Source of the DNA: VRUE01 sp963816785
Lineage (GTDB): Bacteria; Actinomycetota; Thermoleophilia; Solirubrobacterales; 70-9
Assembly (NCBI GenBank): GCA_963816785.1
Contig: CAWFLL010000003.1
Coordinates: 1 to 64,000 of the forward strand
Direction of reading: 5' to 3'
Length of the DNA: 64,000 bases
Part shown: in pieces, positions 41,269 to 51,658 of the stretch
How positions within the stretch are numbered: the stretch's first letter is position 1
Layout: each line of letters opens with the position of its first letter
Program-made: the position numbers and the translations under genes
Notes under the pieces: model-generated
The model's input: only the letters and a program-made list of their open reading frames with translations
The model's database searches: none
Told to the model about the DNA's origin: nothing

Positions 41269-42559
41269 GCCCTGCGGCGGATCAGCGCACCCGATCCTGC
41301 GCGACCGAGCTGGTCTGCCGTGACTGTGGTCTCCGGCTCCCGCTTGCCGACAAGACCTTCAAGTGCCTCAGGTGCGGCCAGGGTCTCGACATCGACTACG
41401 ACTACGAGCTGGCCGCGGCGCGGCTCGCTGAGCTTCCGACCGCCGAGCGCCCGGTCAACATCTGGCGCTTCGAGGAGCTGCTGCCGATCATCGACGCCGG
41501 GGCCCAGGCGCGGGTCGGCCGCAACAGCGGCCGCACCCCGCTGATCCACGCCGACCGGCTCGGCGCCGAGCTCGGCCTGCGGAAGCTCTACCTCAAGGAC
41601 GACAGCACGGCACGTCCCAGCCTCTCCTACAAGGACCGGGTCGTCTCACTGGCGATCACCCGCCTGCTCGAGCTCGGCGACGAGGAGATCGGCTGCGTCT
41701 CGACCGGCAATGTCGGCACCGCCGTCGCCTCGCTCGCGGCGAAGGCCGGGGTCGCGGCCTACGTCTTCTACCCGAGCAACCTCGAGCGCGGCAAGGCACG
41801 CGCCTGCCGGGCGCTCGGCGCCGCCGTGATCCAGCTCGACGGCAACTACGACGAGGCCAACCGCGCCTGCCGTGAGCTGGCGCTGGCGAGCGGCATCCAG
41901 TTCGCCAACATCACCCTGCGGCCGTTCTATGCCGAGGGCGCGAAGACGGTCGCCTTCGAGGTCGTCGAGCAGCTCGATTGGCGGGCACCCGATCACTTCG
42001 TCATCCCGGCCGCGGGTGGGACCCTGTCCTCGCGCGTGCACAAGGGACTCGGGGAGCTGGAGACCGTCGGGCTCGCCGAGACCGCCGGGACCAAGATCAG
42101 CATCGGCCAGCCCGAGGGATGCGGGCCGATCGCCGCCGCGGTCCTCGATGGCAGCGGCAAGATCTCACCGCAGAAGCCCCACACGGCGGCGCACTCGCTG
42201 GCGATCGGCGCCCCCGGCGACGGCCCCCTGGTCGTCGACGCGGTGATGTCGCGCGGGGGCTCGGCGGCGACCGCCACCGACTCCGAGATCTTCGAGGCGA
42301 TCGACCTGCTTGGCGCCACCGAGGGCATCCTCACCGAGCCGGCCGGGGGGCGACCGTCGCCGCGACGATGAAGCTCGCCGCCGACGGCACGCTCGGCCCC
42401 GACGACACGGTCGTGGCGGTGATCAGCGGCAACGGCTACAAGACCCTCGACGAGCATCCCGATAAGCCATGGCCCGAGATGGTCGCCTGCGAGGTCGAGA
42501 CGATGGAGCGGACCCTGGCCGTCTTCCGGCGCGCGGGCGCGGGCGCAGCGATCGATTGA
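41265..42559 (+). pseudogene. thrC: Threonine synthase with a single frameshift
   Basis: PLP-dependent conversion of phosphohomoserine to threonine. Reads as about 430 aa if one frame change is allowed. Zinc-ribbon-like N-terminus (CRDCGLRLP, CLRCGQGLD), PLP Lys in SLSYKDRVVSLA, CVSTGNVGTAVASLAAKAG, PAAGGTLSSRVHKG. Near 42345-42350 a run of six G should be seven to give EPAGGATVAATMKLAADG; with six, the frame ends at 42371. Everything after continues cleanly to TGA 42559. Either a consensus error in a homopolymer or a true or phase-variable mutation. GGGAGG precedes the ATG. Confidence 0.85.
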
Positions 42560-42576
42560 GACCCGGTCAGCGAATC

Positions 42577-42978
42577 ATGAGGTGGGGGGTCGCGACGGCG
42601 GTGCTCGGCGCCATTCTGCTGGCGGGTTGCGGCGACGGCGAAAGCGATGCCGAGCGGCACCAGGCCGAAGCGAAGGTGCAGGGCGAAGTCCAGGAAGGGC
42701 GGTTGAAAGCCCTGCTGAAGGTCAAACTGGCCGAACGGCAGCGGCGCGAGGAACACCCCGGCCAGACTCTGGCGCCCGCCAAGTTCAGCGGGGCCCGCGC
42801 CGAACGTTACGAAGTCGACCGCGAAGTCTGCTCGGCCCTCTCACCGTCGGAACTGGCCGTGGACCTGGGCCTCGACGAGAACTCCGATCCGGAGGCGATC
42901 GCCGAGGCCTACGCGAAGCCCTTCCGCGGCGAGTTCCACCAGCCCTCCGTAGAGGGCTGCCTGGCAGGGCTCGAATAG
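42577..42978 (+). CDS. Small lipoprotein
   Basis: 133 aa. N-terminal MRWGVATAVLGAILLAGCGDG has a lipobox (LAGC, Cys at residue 18), so LspA and Lgt substrates. The rest is helical and charged (AERHQAEAKVQGEVQEGRLK) with a Cys pair near the C-terminus (REVCSALS, VEGCLAG). Starts 17 bp after threonine synthase. No family recognised. Confidence 0.7.
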   Translation: MRWGVATAVLGAILLAGCGDGESDAERHQAEAKVQGEVQEGRLKALLKVKLAERQRREEHPGQTLAPAKFSGARAERYEVDREVCSALSPSELAVDLGLDENSDPEAIAEAYAKPFRGEFHQPSVEGCLAGLE

Positions 42979-42996
42979 CACCGCACCGCTAGCCGC

Positions 42997-43593
42997 TCAG
43001 CACACTAGGGTCAGGTCGACGGGCAGGTTGGACGGCGCCCCCAAATTGAACGGGAACACGTCGATGTCGTTCGGCGTGAGCGGGTTCCGCACGGTTTGAA
43101 CCGTGCGCTCGGCGAGGAGCAGGATGCCGCTGGTTCGGAAGCTCACGGTCGCGGTCGCCGCGCAGTTGAGGATGCTGGATCCGAAGTGCACGCTGCATCC
43201 TTTTGAAAGCGGCGTCGCGGACACACCGGATGGGAACGGCGCCGCCGGGCTGCAATCGGCGTTCAGGGCCACGCCGATGACGTTCGAGGCGCGAACCGAT
43301 CCGCCGATGTCGGCTCCGCTCAGCGAGCCGTCCGCCACCTTGGCGCCGGTGATCGTCCCGTCTGCCAGGTCAGCGCCGCTCAGGCTGCCGTCCTGCACCT
43401 TCACGCTGGTGATCGCGTTCTTCTTGACCTTCGGCCCCGTCACCGAGTTCTTCTTCAACTGCTTCGGCCCGACCGAGTTCTTGGCGAGCTGGGACGCGGC
43501 CATCGCACCACCCGCGCCCAGGGCCAGGAAAAGGGCCAGATAGGCCACAACCGTCGTGTGGCTCGGTGGTGTCAGCTTCATGTCCTTCCGCAT
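42997..43593 (-). CDS. Secreted protein with Thermoleophilia-type 'QLAKNSVGPKQLKKNSV' repeats
   Basis: 198 aa. Signal segment TTVVAYLALFLALGAGGAMAA followed by short repeats (QLAKNSVGPKQLKKNSVTG, KNAITSVKVQDGSLSGADLADG, GSLSGADIGG) that predict a small beta-solenoid or stalk, then a globular C-terminal domain with three Cys. This layout is common in Solirubrobacterales secreted proteins; the function is unknown. A second ATG (MKLTPP) lies 5 codons inside. GGGGGATAGGAG upstream may act as a ribosome binding site. Confidence 0.75.
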   Translation of the reverse strand: MRKDMKLTPPSHTTVVAYLALFLALGAGGAMAASQLAKNSVGPKQLKKNSVTGPKVKKNAITSVKVQDGSLSGADLADGTITGAKVADGSLSGADIGGSVRASNVIGVALNADCSPAAPFPSGVSATPLSKGCSVHFGSSILNCAATATVSFRTSGILLLAERTVQTVRNPLTPNDIDVFPFNLGAPSNLPVDLTLVC

Positions 43594-43617
43594 CTCCTAT
43601 CCCCCAATCGTGCTGGC

Positions 43618-43680
43618 TCAACCCAGCTTCACGTTGACCTTCGTTCCGGGCGCGAGAAGTTTGCCCGGTTTCGGTTCTGT
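43618..43680 (-). pseudogene. Possible PASTA-domain C-terminal remnant
   Basis: Reading on the minus strand gives PKPGKLLAPGTKVNVKLG and a stop. This looks like the end of a PASTA-type domain, but an in-frame stop lies just upstream (43681-43683). Too short to be sure; it may be the residue of a decayed gene. The rest of the 277-bp gap before the cyclase holds nothing else recognisable. Confidence 0.3.
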
Positions 43681-43870
43681 TTACGACCTTGCGGTTTGCT
43701 GGTGGCGTCCCGCTCAACGCCATCGCGACGGCTCCACCAACGCGCCTGCTCCTCCAGCGGCCCCGACCGTTGCCGAACCTCACCGTATTCATCAGGTGGT
43801 CTCCGATCTTCTCGCTTCCGGGCGCGATGGACCCTACGCCCCCGAGATGACGCCGTAGTATGAACCGGCA

Positions 43871-46800
43871 ATGGATTGCGCTTCCTGCGGGCATCCCAAC
43901 GCCTCGGACGCGAAATTCTGTGGTAACTGCGGAGAGCCGCTGAGCCGCCTCGGTCAGCTGCCCGAGCTGCGCGGCCTCGAACCCGGCCGGCCAGAGGTTC
44001 TGCAACGCCTGTGGCGCAGCGCTCGACGCAGCGCCGAGCGAGGCGGGCCCGCCGATGAGGGAGGGTCGCCACCGCAGCGGACCGTCGATCCTCCCGACCA
44101 CCTGGCAGCGAAGATCCGCGCCGGCGGGGCTGCGATGGAGGGCGAACGCAAGCAGGTCACGGTCCTGTTCGCCGACGTGATGGGCTCGATGGAGCTCGCC
44201 GAGCGCTGCGACCCCGAGGAGTGGCGGCAGATCATGGATCGCTTCTTCGCGATCCTCTGCGAGGGGGTCCACCTGTTCGAGGGGACCGTCGACAAGTTCA
44301 CCGGCGACGGCATCATGGCCCTGTTCGGGGCGCCGATCGCCCACGAGGACCACGCCCAGCGGGCCTGCTTCGCGGCGCTTCGCCTGATCGACGAGCTGGC
44401 CGAGTTCACCGCCGAGCTGCGGCGGACCAAGGGGCTCAACTTCCTCGGTCCGGATGGGCCTCAACTCCGGCGAGGTGGTGGTCGGCGGGATCGGCGAGGA
44501 CCTCGGGATGGAGTACACCGCGGTCGGCCACACCGTCGGCCTCGCGCAGCGCATGGAGCAGCTCGCCGAGCCGGGCAAGGCCTACCTGACCGAGCACACC
44601 GGCGCCCTCGTCGCAGGGCTACCTGGCGCTCGCCGACCTCGGCGAGTTCGAGGTGAAGGGCTCGAGCCGCCCGCTGCGGGTCCACGAGCTGACCGGGGTC
44701 GGCTCGGCCCGCGGGCGGCTCGACATCTCCGCGGCGCGCGGCTTCTCGCGGTTCGTCGGCCGCGACGAGGAGATGAAGGTCCTCGAAAACGCCTTCGAGC
44801 AGGCCAAGGCCGGGGAGGCGCAGGTGATCGGGATCGTCGGCGAGGCCGGCGTCGGCAAGAGCCGCCTCTGCCACGAGTTCACCCAGCGCTGGCGCGCGCG
44901 AAGGGCGTCCCCGTCTACCACACCAGCGGCCACGCCCACACCCAGTCGGTGCCGCTGATGCCGGTGATGCACCTGATGCGGAGCTACTTCGACATCACCG
45001 AGCAGGACTCCGAGCAAGCGGGCGCGGGAGCGGATCGCGGGCAAGCTGCTGCTCCTCGACGAGACGCTGGTCGAGGACCTGCCGCTGATCTTCGACTTCC
45101 TCGCGGTCCCGGACCCCGAGCGGCCGGCCCCGCGCATGGACCCCGAGGCCCGCCGCCGCCAGCTGCTCGGGGTGGTCAAGCGCCTGATCCGGGCCCAGAG
45201 CACGAGCGAACCCGGCATCAACCTGTACGAGGACCTGCACTGGATCGACCCGGCGAGCGAGGCGTTCCTCGCCAATCACGTCGACGCCGTGCAGGGGACC
45301 AGGAGCCTGACGATCGTCAACTTCCGGCCCGAGTACCGGGCCGACTGGATGTCGAAGCCCTACTACAGCCAGATCGCCCTCGTCCCGCTCGGCCCGGAGG
45401 CGATCGCCGAAATGCTCGACGACCTGCTCGGCTCCGATCCCTCGCTCGCCGAGCTGCCCGAGATGCTGCGCGAGCGAACCGGCGGCAACCCGTTCTTCCT
45501 CGAAGAGGTCGTGCTGTCGCTGGTCGAGGCCGGGAACCTCGAGGGCGAGCAGCGGCGCCTACAGGCTCGCGCGGCCGGTCGAGGATGCCGGTCGTCCCGG
45601 CCAGCGTGCAGGTCGATCCTCTCCGCCCGCATCGACCGGCTCGAGCAGCGCGAGAAGGCGGTGCTGCAGTCGGCCTCGGTGATCGGCAAGGAGTTCTCCC
45701 AGTCGGTGCTCGGGCAAGGTCACTGGAGCTGGAGGCGCCGGAGCTCGAGGACGCGCTGCGCGAGCTGGTCGCGGCCGGGTTCGTCTACGAGCAGGAGATC
45801 TACCCCGAGTCGATCTACACCTTCAAGCACCCGCTGACCCAGGAGGTCGCCTACGGGTCCCAGCTCGGCGATCGACTGCGCCGCCGACCACGCCGCCGTC
45901 GCGCGGGCGATCGCCGAGCAGAACCCGGAGCGGCTCGACGAGCGCGCGGCGCTGCTCGCCCAGCACTGGGAGGCCGCCGGCGAGACGCTCGAGGCGGCGC
46001 GCTGGCACGCCCGCGCCGCGGCCTGGAGCGGGAACCAGGGATCCGACCGAGTCGCTCCGCGGCACTGGCGCAAGGTGCGCGAGCTCGCCGATGCGCTGCC
46101 CGGAGTCGGAGGAGACCGACGGCGCTCGGCCTCGCGGCCCGGATCTTCCTGCTCCAGTTCGGCTGGCGGCTCGGCATGTCCCACGAGGAGGCCGAGGAGC
46201 TCTTCACCGAAGCCGAGCGGATGGCGTCGAAGGCGGGCGACCTGAACTCGCGGGCGCTCCTGCTCGCGCGTCTACGCGGCGCATTCGCGGCATCAACGAC
46301 GGCGACGCCCGGGCGATGGCTGAGCTCGGGTCCCAGGCGATCGCCCTCGCCGAGGAGTCCGAGGACCCGGCTCTCTACATGACGGTCGCGGGCGTACTCG
46401 TACGCGTTACTTCCTGATCGGCGAGCACCGACGGGCGGTGGCGATCCTCGATCGCGCGATGGAGCTCGGCGGCCACGACCCCGACGTCAGCCGGCGGTCG
46501 GAACCGTCGGTCTGCCCCTACGGCTGGTGCCTCGTCTTCAAGGGCGGCTACCTGTCCAGCCTCGGCGAGCTCGACGAGGCGCAGGAGCTGCTCGAGCGCG
46601 GGATCGACGCTCTGCCGCGAGAAGGGCGATATCGAGACGATCGGCTGGGGGCACATGTGGTCGTTCTGGCGCTGCTACCACGCCGGCGAGCCCGATGCGG
46701 CGCTGTCGCCCACGCCCAGCAGGCGCTGGATCATCGCCGACCGGCTGGGGACGGCGTTCTCGCGTACCTGGTCGTGGACCTTCTTCGGCGCGCGCCCAGA

Positions 46801-47313
46801 TGCTGCAGGGCAGGTGGGAGCGCGGCGATCGAGGCTCTGGAGCGAGCGCTCGAGATGTCGAAAGAGCTGCGCACGGCGGTCGAGGGGAACGGTTGGGCCC
46901 TCTTCTGGCTCGGCGAGTCATATCTCGGTTTGGGGGAGACAGACCGCGGAATCCAATTGGTCAGACAGGGCCTGGAGGTCACCCGCGCCCAGGGGCAGCC
47001 CTTCTCCGAGGCCAACGGGCATCTCATCCTGGCGCGGGTCCTGCTCGCCTCCTCGGGCGCCTCGGCGATGGAGGAGGTCGCGGGGGAGCTGGCAGAGGCG
47101 ATGGAGCTGGCCCGCAAGATGGAATTCCGCATCCTGGAACCGCTGATCCACGTCGAGCAGGCGAAGATCGCCCAGCTGAGCGGAGACACCTCGGGACACC
47201 AGCGCGAGCTGCGCGAAGCCCACAGTCTCTTCATCGAGACCGGCGCCACCGGCCACGCGGACCGCATCGCCGGCGAGCTGGAGGTGCCGGCGAGCCAGAA
47301 CCCCTCTCTCTAG
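43871..47313 (+). pseudogene. Class III cyclase / AAA-ATPase / TPR regulator, heavily frameshifted
   Basis: Would be a protein of about 1,100 aa: two zinc ribbons (CASCGHPNASDAKFCGNCG; CPSCAASNPAGQRFCNACG), a class III cyclase domain (VTVLFADVMGSMELAERC, FTGDGIMALFGAP, MGLNSGEVVVGGI), an ATPase with P-loop (GIVGEAGVGKSRLCHEF) and a TPR-like C-terminus (GNGWALFWLGESYLGLGE). Pieces are in register only after ten or more single-base frame changes, for example near 44450, 44617, 44900, 45015, 45570, 45715, 45880, 46110, 46270 and 46400. No piece is missing. Leaderless-type TAGTAT precedes the ATG. Decayed gene or indel-rich consensus. Confidence 0.8.
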
Positions 47314-47354
47314 CGTGCGCTCAGCCTCGCACCGGGTTTGCCCCACAGGTAGGG

Positions 47355-47453
47355 CGCCGACCTCTGGTCCGGCGACATCGATTTCTATGACGCCTACCAG
47401 CGGATCTGGATCGCCGGTCAGAGCTTCAGGATTCCGGGCGGCATGCGCGGCTG
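47355..47453 (+). pseudogene. Orphan C-terminal gene fragment
   Basis: An open stretch ADLWSGDIDFYDAYQRIWIA followed by GQSFRIPGGMRG and TGA reads like the conserved end of a protein, but has no start and follows directly on the broken cyclase gene. The family is not recognised. Confidence 0.3.
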
Positions 47454-47502
47454 ACAGACCGGTTCGGGTCATGGCCAGGCCCGACGGCATCCTGTTGACG
47501 GC

Positions 47503-49005
47503 TCAACGTGGCTTGGTCTCCATCCGCTCCAAGCCCTGGTCCAGCTCAGCTGGTGTCGTGGCAGCCCGCGGAACCGGAACGGCGCGGAAGGTCGAAGCGG
47601 CGAGATGCAGCCGGAAGGCGATTCGCCCCTCGGCTTCGAACGCGGTTACCAGTGGATTGTCGCCCCAGCTCACGAGCCAGCCACCGTCGGCGAGCTGCCT
47701 CGCCGAGCCGCAGCAATGACTGCTTGTCACCGAGGGATCGCTGAGCCGGCCGAGATAGGTGGCAGTTCTCTGTTTCAGGTCCAGGCGGTAGGAAACCACT
47801 CGGGGCAGTCGCGGCCGGCCCGTGCCGTTGTCAAGGATGGTCAGGTAACCGTTCTGGTCGATGCGCGCGTCGTGCGGACCGCCGAACAGCCTTTGAGCCG
47901 GGTCGCCGACAACTCGCAGTGACTTCGGCGTCGCCGTGCCTCCGAGCTTCCATACGATCCTTCCGGAGGAACGATCGATGCCGTAGATCGCATCGGTATG
48001 GCGCGCCGAAATCACGATCTGGTCTGGGCCATTCGGCTCGATCGAGTTGAGGTGAACCGGATCGAACGTGGCACCGAACCGACTCGGCTTCGCGTTGACG
48101 AGCACGCTGCGCCACCATCGGCCCGTCTCGCCGAGCCTGATGTGACGACGGGAGTTCCATCGCCAGGCCACCCGGTCCCGGGGGTCGATTTCCTGGACCT
48201 CCGCGTATACGACCGCGCCTCGGTCCGGGGGGCGCCTCTTCTTCCAGGCGGCAACGTTCCTCAATTCGATTCGACCGGCCGGAGCGTAGGAGTCAAGCAG
48301 GAGATTGCCGTTCGGCAGCTCGCGCAACTCATGCCCGTCCGTCACGGACCCCCTTGTCTTCACGATCCGGATCAGCTCGCCGGAGGCCGAGTGGATCTCG
48401 TGGGCCATGCGCGGATCCGACCCGTATCCGTCTCCGAACGACCGAGCCCAGGCGACGGTGCCATTGCTGAGGATCTGGGCCCAGAGCACGCGGGTGTCGG
48501 GGCTGTACCACCACCTGGGCACTCCCTCATGGTCGAAGACGATCACCCAGGGACGCGCATCCCGAGGTGCCCTGAAGCTGACCACGAACAGCCCGGGGGT
48601 CGTTGCTCTCAGCGATTCGAACCGCCATCCGGGAAAGTCCGCGGGCAGGCAGCGCACCCAGTAGGTGCTTCTCTGACCGTCCTCGGTCACAGAGAACGAG
48701 AAGTTCTCACCCGGGCCGACCCCCGGTTCGATCTCGGTCGTTCTGCTCTGCGCTGGTCCGGATCCGACCTCCACAGTCGCGACTCCCATGATCCTGGCGT
48801 GTATCGGTGGGGCGCCTCGACCGCAACGGGAGACGTAGCGAGTCTCGCCGGGGTCGAAGGCCGGAAAGAGGCCCTCGACCCTGACCGAGGACGGCTGGAG
48901 CGGCTGCGCCGTTTCCATCATTCCGAACCCGCCGATGGAGACGGCAAACATCAAGCTAGCCGCAGCCAGGACGAGAATTCGCGAGGACAAGTTTCCGCTC
49001 TTCAT
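47503..49005 (-). CDS. Secreted arylsulfotransferase-like (ASST) beta-propeller protein
   Basis: 500 aa. N-terminal signal/anchor (ILVLAAASLMFAVSIGGFG), then a six-bladed propeller typical of ASST/thioredoxin-fold-less arylsulfotransferases: VIVFDHEGVPRWWYSPD, DGHELRELPNGNLLLDSY, HLNSIEPNGPDQIVISARHTDAIYGID, IVWKLGG, GPHDARIDQNGYLTILDNG, SWGDNP. The catalytic His candidates of the HDVxxLPNG-type motif are DGHELRELPNG and GPHDAR. The substrate may be a phenolic sulfate or a glycan. Reading frame intact although neighbours are broken. Confidence 0.8.
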   Translation of the reverse strand: MKSGNLSSRILVLAAASLMFAVSIGGFGMMETAQPLQPSSVRVEGLFPAFDPGETRYVSRCGRGAPPIHARIMGVATVEVGSGPAQSRTTEIEPGVGPGENFSFSVTEDGQRSTYWVRCLPADFPGWRFESLRATTPGLFVVSFRAPRDARPWVIVFDHEGVPRWWYSPDTRVLWAQILSNGTVAWARSFGDGYGSDPRMAHEIHSASGELIRIVKTRGSVTDGHELRELPNGNLLLDSYAPAGRIELRNVAAWKKRRPPDRGAVVYAEVQEIDPRDRVAWRWNSRRHIRLGETGRWWRSVLVNAKPSRFGATFDPVHLNSIEPNGPDQIVISARHTDAIYGIDRSSGRIVWKLGGTATPKSLRVVGDPAQRLFGGPHDARIDQNGYLTILDNGTGRPRLPRVVSYRLDLKQRTATYLGRLSDPSVTSSHCCGSARQLADGGWLVSWGDNPLVTAFEAEGRIAFRLHLAASTFRAVPVPRAATTPAELDQGLERMETKPR

Positions 49006-49104
49006 CCAAGTCAGCTACCCGCACAGCCGCCGAAGGACACGGGAAAACGCTCGACAAAAGAGCTGCGCAGCAACGTTTGGCAAAGCCTGAAACCGGGGTA
49101 CCCG

Positions 49105-49533
49105 CTAGAAGAGTCGAACCGATGCCGTCGCGAGCTTGAAGCCGTGGCCGTTGCGGCGATTGACGCACTTGACGCCGGTCATCTTGCTCGTGCAGCGGAA
49201 ACGCCCCACCTTCTCCGAGCGTCCGTAGGCCAAGACCTCGCCGCTGCCGAGGAGCGTGTCTCCCGCGCAGGTGTCGTGACCTTTGCCGCGCTCGATCAGG
49301 CTCAGGCCGCCGCCGTAGTCGACGTCGCAACTCGCCGGCTTCGGAGGCGCCTTCCAGGAATGGTCCCTGATGTCACACCGGACGCCTTCCGATGTCATCG
49401 CGCAGGCGATGTTGTGGCTCGGCGACTGGAAGAAGGTGGTCCGATCCAGGATCGAAGCGGTGCCGAACGGCGCACTCGCGCCAATGATGGAAAGCGCCAG
49501 TGCAGAAACGGCGAGAGCAGTTGCACCCCTCAC
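49105..49533 (-). CDS. Secreted Cys-rich DUF6636-like protein
   Basis: 142 aa. Conserved FFQSPSHNIACAMTSEGVRCDI, DYGGGLSLIERG, CAGDT, LAYG, FRCTSKMTGVKC and GHGFKLA with six Cys, matching DUF6636 proteins of actinobacteria (function unknown). GTG 49533 is chosen over ATG 49563 because TAGGGT lies 7 nt before it and it starts a clean signal peptide (MRGATALAVSALALS). With the upstream start the -10 would be inside the gene. Confidence 0.75.
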   Translation of the reverse strand: MRGATALAVSALALSIIGASAPFGTASILDRTTFFQSPSHNIACAMTSEGVRCDIRDHSWKAPPKPASCDVDYGGGLSLIERGKGHDTCAGDTLLGSGEVLAYGRSEKVGRFRCTSKMTGVKCVNRRNGHGFKLATASVRLF

Positions 49534-49599
49534 ATCACGGACCCTATAGCGGCCGCGCTTCATATGGAACAGGCCCCGCTCTTGACCGACCGATGCTGC

Positions 49600-50281
49600 C
49601 TAGGCCTGGCTACGCGCCAAGCGGTCCAGCAGCTCGGCGACGGCGCCGGGATCCTCGACCATCACGAAGTGGCCACCCTGGAGTTCGATCGGGTCGATGC
49701 CGAGCAGCTCGCGGGCCATGAAGCGCTCGAATGCTGGCTCGAAGAGCTCGTCGTCGGCTGCGTACACCAGCGCGGACGGCACGTCGGGGTGCTCCCGTAG
49801 CGGGTAGTCGTCGGGCGGCATCGCCATCGGACGCAGGTGCTGCGCCAGCGCGCGCGCTCTCTCAGGCGGCAGCCGCGCATACATCACCTCGATGGCGGAC
49901 CTCGGGGTCCCACACCGTGGTGCCGTCCGGACGGGCGGGCGGGAAATGGGATGCCCTCCCGGAACGCGGCCGGCGCCCCGGGCGGCGGCTCAAGGTCCCC
50001 ATCCGCGGGCAGAGGTAGACGAGTAGCGAGACCGGCCGGGCGACCGCCACCAGCGGCCCAAGCGCCGAGCTCTGCGAGTGAGCTACGACGACCACTGCGC
50101 CGTCCGCTTCCTCGAGCGCCTCGATCGCCGGGCGAACGCGCTGCTCGTATCCGGCGGTGGGATCGTGAAGCGGGAGGTCGGGGGCGGTCGTGTTGTGCCC
50201 GAGCGCTTCGAGCCGCTCCGTCACCGGCTCCCAGCAGAGCGGGTCGTGCCAGGCGCCGTGCAGCATGCCGAAGGTAGCCAC
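49600..50281 (-). pseudogene. Frameshifted alpha/beta hydrolase
   Basis: N-terminal half LHGAWHDPLCWEPVTERLEALGHNTTAPDLPLHDP and the nucleophile elbow AHSQSS are in one frame (from ATG 50281). GTLEPPPGAPAAFREGIPFPAR is in a second, PDGTTVWDPE in the first again, and the C-terminus with ELQGGHFVMVEDPGAVAELLDRL in a third. Three or so single-base changes between about 49890 and 50010. The family (EstC-like/salicylate esterase type) normally has about 240 aa, which the joined pieces would give. Confidence 0.75.
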
Positions 50282-50389
50282 GGCCGGGGTATACCAAGCG
50301 CGGGGGCCCCGGGCCAGGCCTTCACGGTCCTCTCATTTTCGGCTGGTACCTGCTTCACCTCATCGTGGTCCGATTCGACGGAGGTGGAC

Positions 50390-50590
50390 ATGAACGAGCG
50401 ATCCGCACATGCTTCGCAGAGAGGGTCGATCTGGATGGCGACAGTCGATAACCCGTACTGGCCGCTCAAACCGGCACCGCCTTTCATTTCCGTGGCATCC
50501 GCGGGACTACGGAGCAGACCGACGACGAGGTCGTCGGCTACCTGACCAAGAGGATCTTGGGCATCGCGCACCGGACAGACTCTAATGGCG
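50390..50590 (+). pseudogene. Truncated fragment of a secreted 'DNPYxPLxPG' family protein
   Basis: MATVDNPYWPLKP is read in the frame of ATG 50390, then after one frame change TGTAFHFRGIRGTTEQTDDE and VVGYLTKRILGIAH. The DNPY-PL-PG and FRG motifs are typical of a secreted actinobacterial domain. The rest of the gene is missing: it runs into the 3' end of the convergent acetyltransferase. A clear decaying remnant, although the family is identified only by motif. Confidence 0.45.
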
Positions 50591-51184
50591 AGCTGATGGC
50601 GGAGCGCTCTTCGCCTCTCGCCACATCGTCGAGATCGTCAGCTGCTCGTCGGGCCGGTTGAACTCGCCCGCTCGGATAAATCCGTGGCTTTCGTAGCGGC
50701 TGTCGTTTCCCGGGTTGCTCGACTCCAGGTAGGTCGGCATTTCCTCGGAGTCGATCCTGGCCAGGTTGTCTGCGAGCAGGGCCATTCCCAACCCCTTGCC
50801 GCGGTGGTCGGGGTGGGTGCCGAGTAGGCTCAGGTAGTAGTGAGGCCGCTTGGTCGGGTGGGCGTTCTCGAAGCGCCCGAGCAGCTCCAGAATCTCGGAG
50901 GCGCGACGCCCCACCAGGTCGATGAGCATCGACTCGACCAAGGCCTCCTCCTCTTCGGTCAACTCAATCCCATCTGGCGGAATCCAGACCGATGCGGCCG
51001 CATAGTCGTCGGTGGTCCAGACCCACGGATAACGGAGCGCACTGCGGATGAAGAAGCGCCACCAGACCGCAAGGCCATCCCGCTCCGGGAAGGCCCAGCT
51101 CCACAGCGGGTCTGCCTCAAAGGCCGCTGTAAGCGTTGCCGTAACCGCATTCAAATCGCGCTCGGTTGCGACGCGGACCTTCAC
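50582..51184 (-). CDS. GNAT family N-acetyltransferase
   Basis: 200 aa. Acetyl-CoA binding motif A in LLGTHPDHRGKGLGMALLADN, preceded by HYYLSLLG, and C-terminal YESHGFIRAGEF. Substrate unknown; the type with FPERDGLAVWWRFFIRSALR resembles amine/antibiotic acetyltransferase relatives. GTG start with TAGCCT 7 nt upstream, leaderless-type. Overlaps the fragment at 50390-50590 on the other strand. Confidence 0.85.
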   Translation of the reverse strand: MKVRVATERDLNAVTATLTAAFEADPLWSWAFPERDGLAVWWRFFIRSALRYPWVWTTDDYAAASVWIPPDGIELTEEEEALVESMLIDLVGRRASEILELLGRFENAHPTKRPHYYLSLLGTHPDHRGKGLGMALLADNLARIDSEEMPTYLESSNPGNDSRYESHGFIRAGEFNRPDEQLTISTMWREAKSAPPSARH

Positions 51185-51216
51185 GCTGAAGAGGCTACGC
51201 CGCCCGGAAGCGGGTT

Positions 51217-51510
51217 CTACTGGCTGCCCTCCGCCGTCACCAGATTCACGATCTCAGCAGTGCGCTCCTCGGGCTGGCCCGCAAAGCCCCCCTCGACGGG
51301 CATGCTTGGGATCAACTTGTCTTGAACGAAGCGGTCGGCTTGCTCCCTGGACTCCCACACGGCGGCGATGAGGATGCCCCCGTCGGTCGGCCCGGCGGCG
51401 TGGTAGGTCTGACCCTCGGGCAGACCCCCCGGAGGGTGCACCACCGCTATCGTCGCCCTGTACTGATCCTCGGTCGCGCCCGGCCAGAAATGCGACATCA
51501 GGTATGCCAT
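51217..51510 (-). CDS. Small dimeric alpha/beta-barrel (monooxygenase-like) protein
   Basis: 97 aa. MAYLMSHFWPGATEDQYRAT, HAAGPTDGGILIAAVWESREQADRFVQDKLIPSMP: the layout of the antibiotic biosynthesis monooxygenase/ferredoxin-like dimeric fold. AAAGAAAGGAT upstream is a weak ribosome binding site. Biological substrate unknown. The 300 bp upstream (51511-51810) hold only a 14-bp palindrome. Confidence 0.7.
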   Translation of the reverse strand: MAYLMSHFWPGATEDQYRATIAVVHPPGGLPEGQTYHAAGPTDGGILIAAVWESREQADRFVQDKLIPSMPVEGGFAGQPEERTAEIVNLVTAEGSQ

Positions 51511-51658
51511 CGTTGGATCGATCCTTTCTTTTGGTCAGCCAAGCCGGCGTGCCCCAGGAGCCGCTTCGGGTCGGTCGGGCGCCGGGAAACGTGCGACGGG
51601 CCGTGCGAGGAAGTTTAGAGTCGATTGAGGCAGGGGAGTAGCCTTAAGCGCATCGGTT

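Noticed and set aside
47998..49800. 600-aa plus-strand open frame opposite the ASST-like gene
   Set aside because: No domain signal; the minus-strand genes have signal peptides and family motifs.
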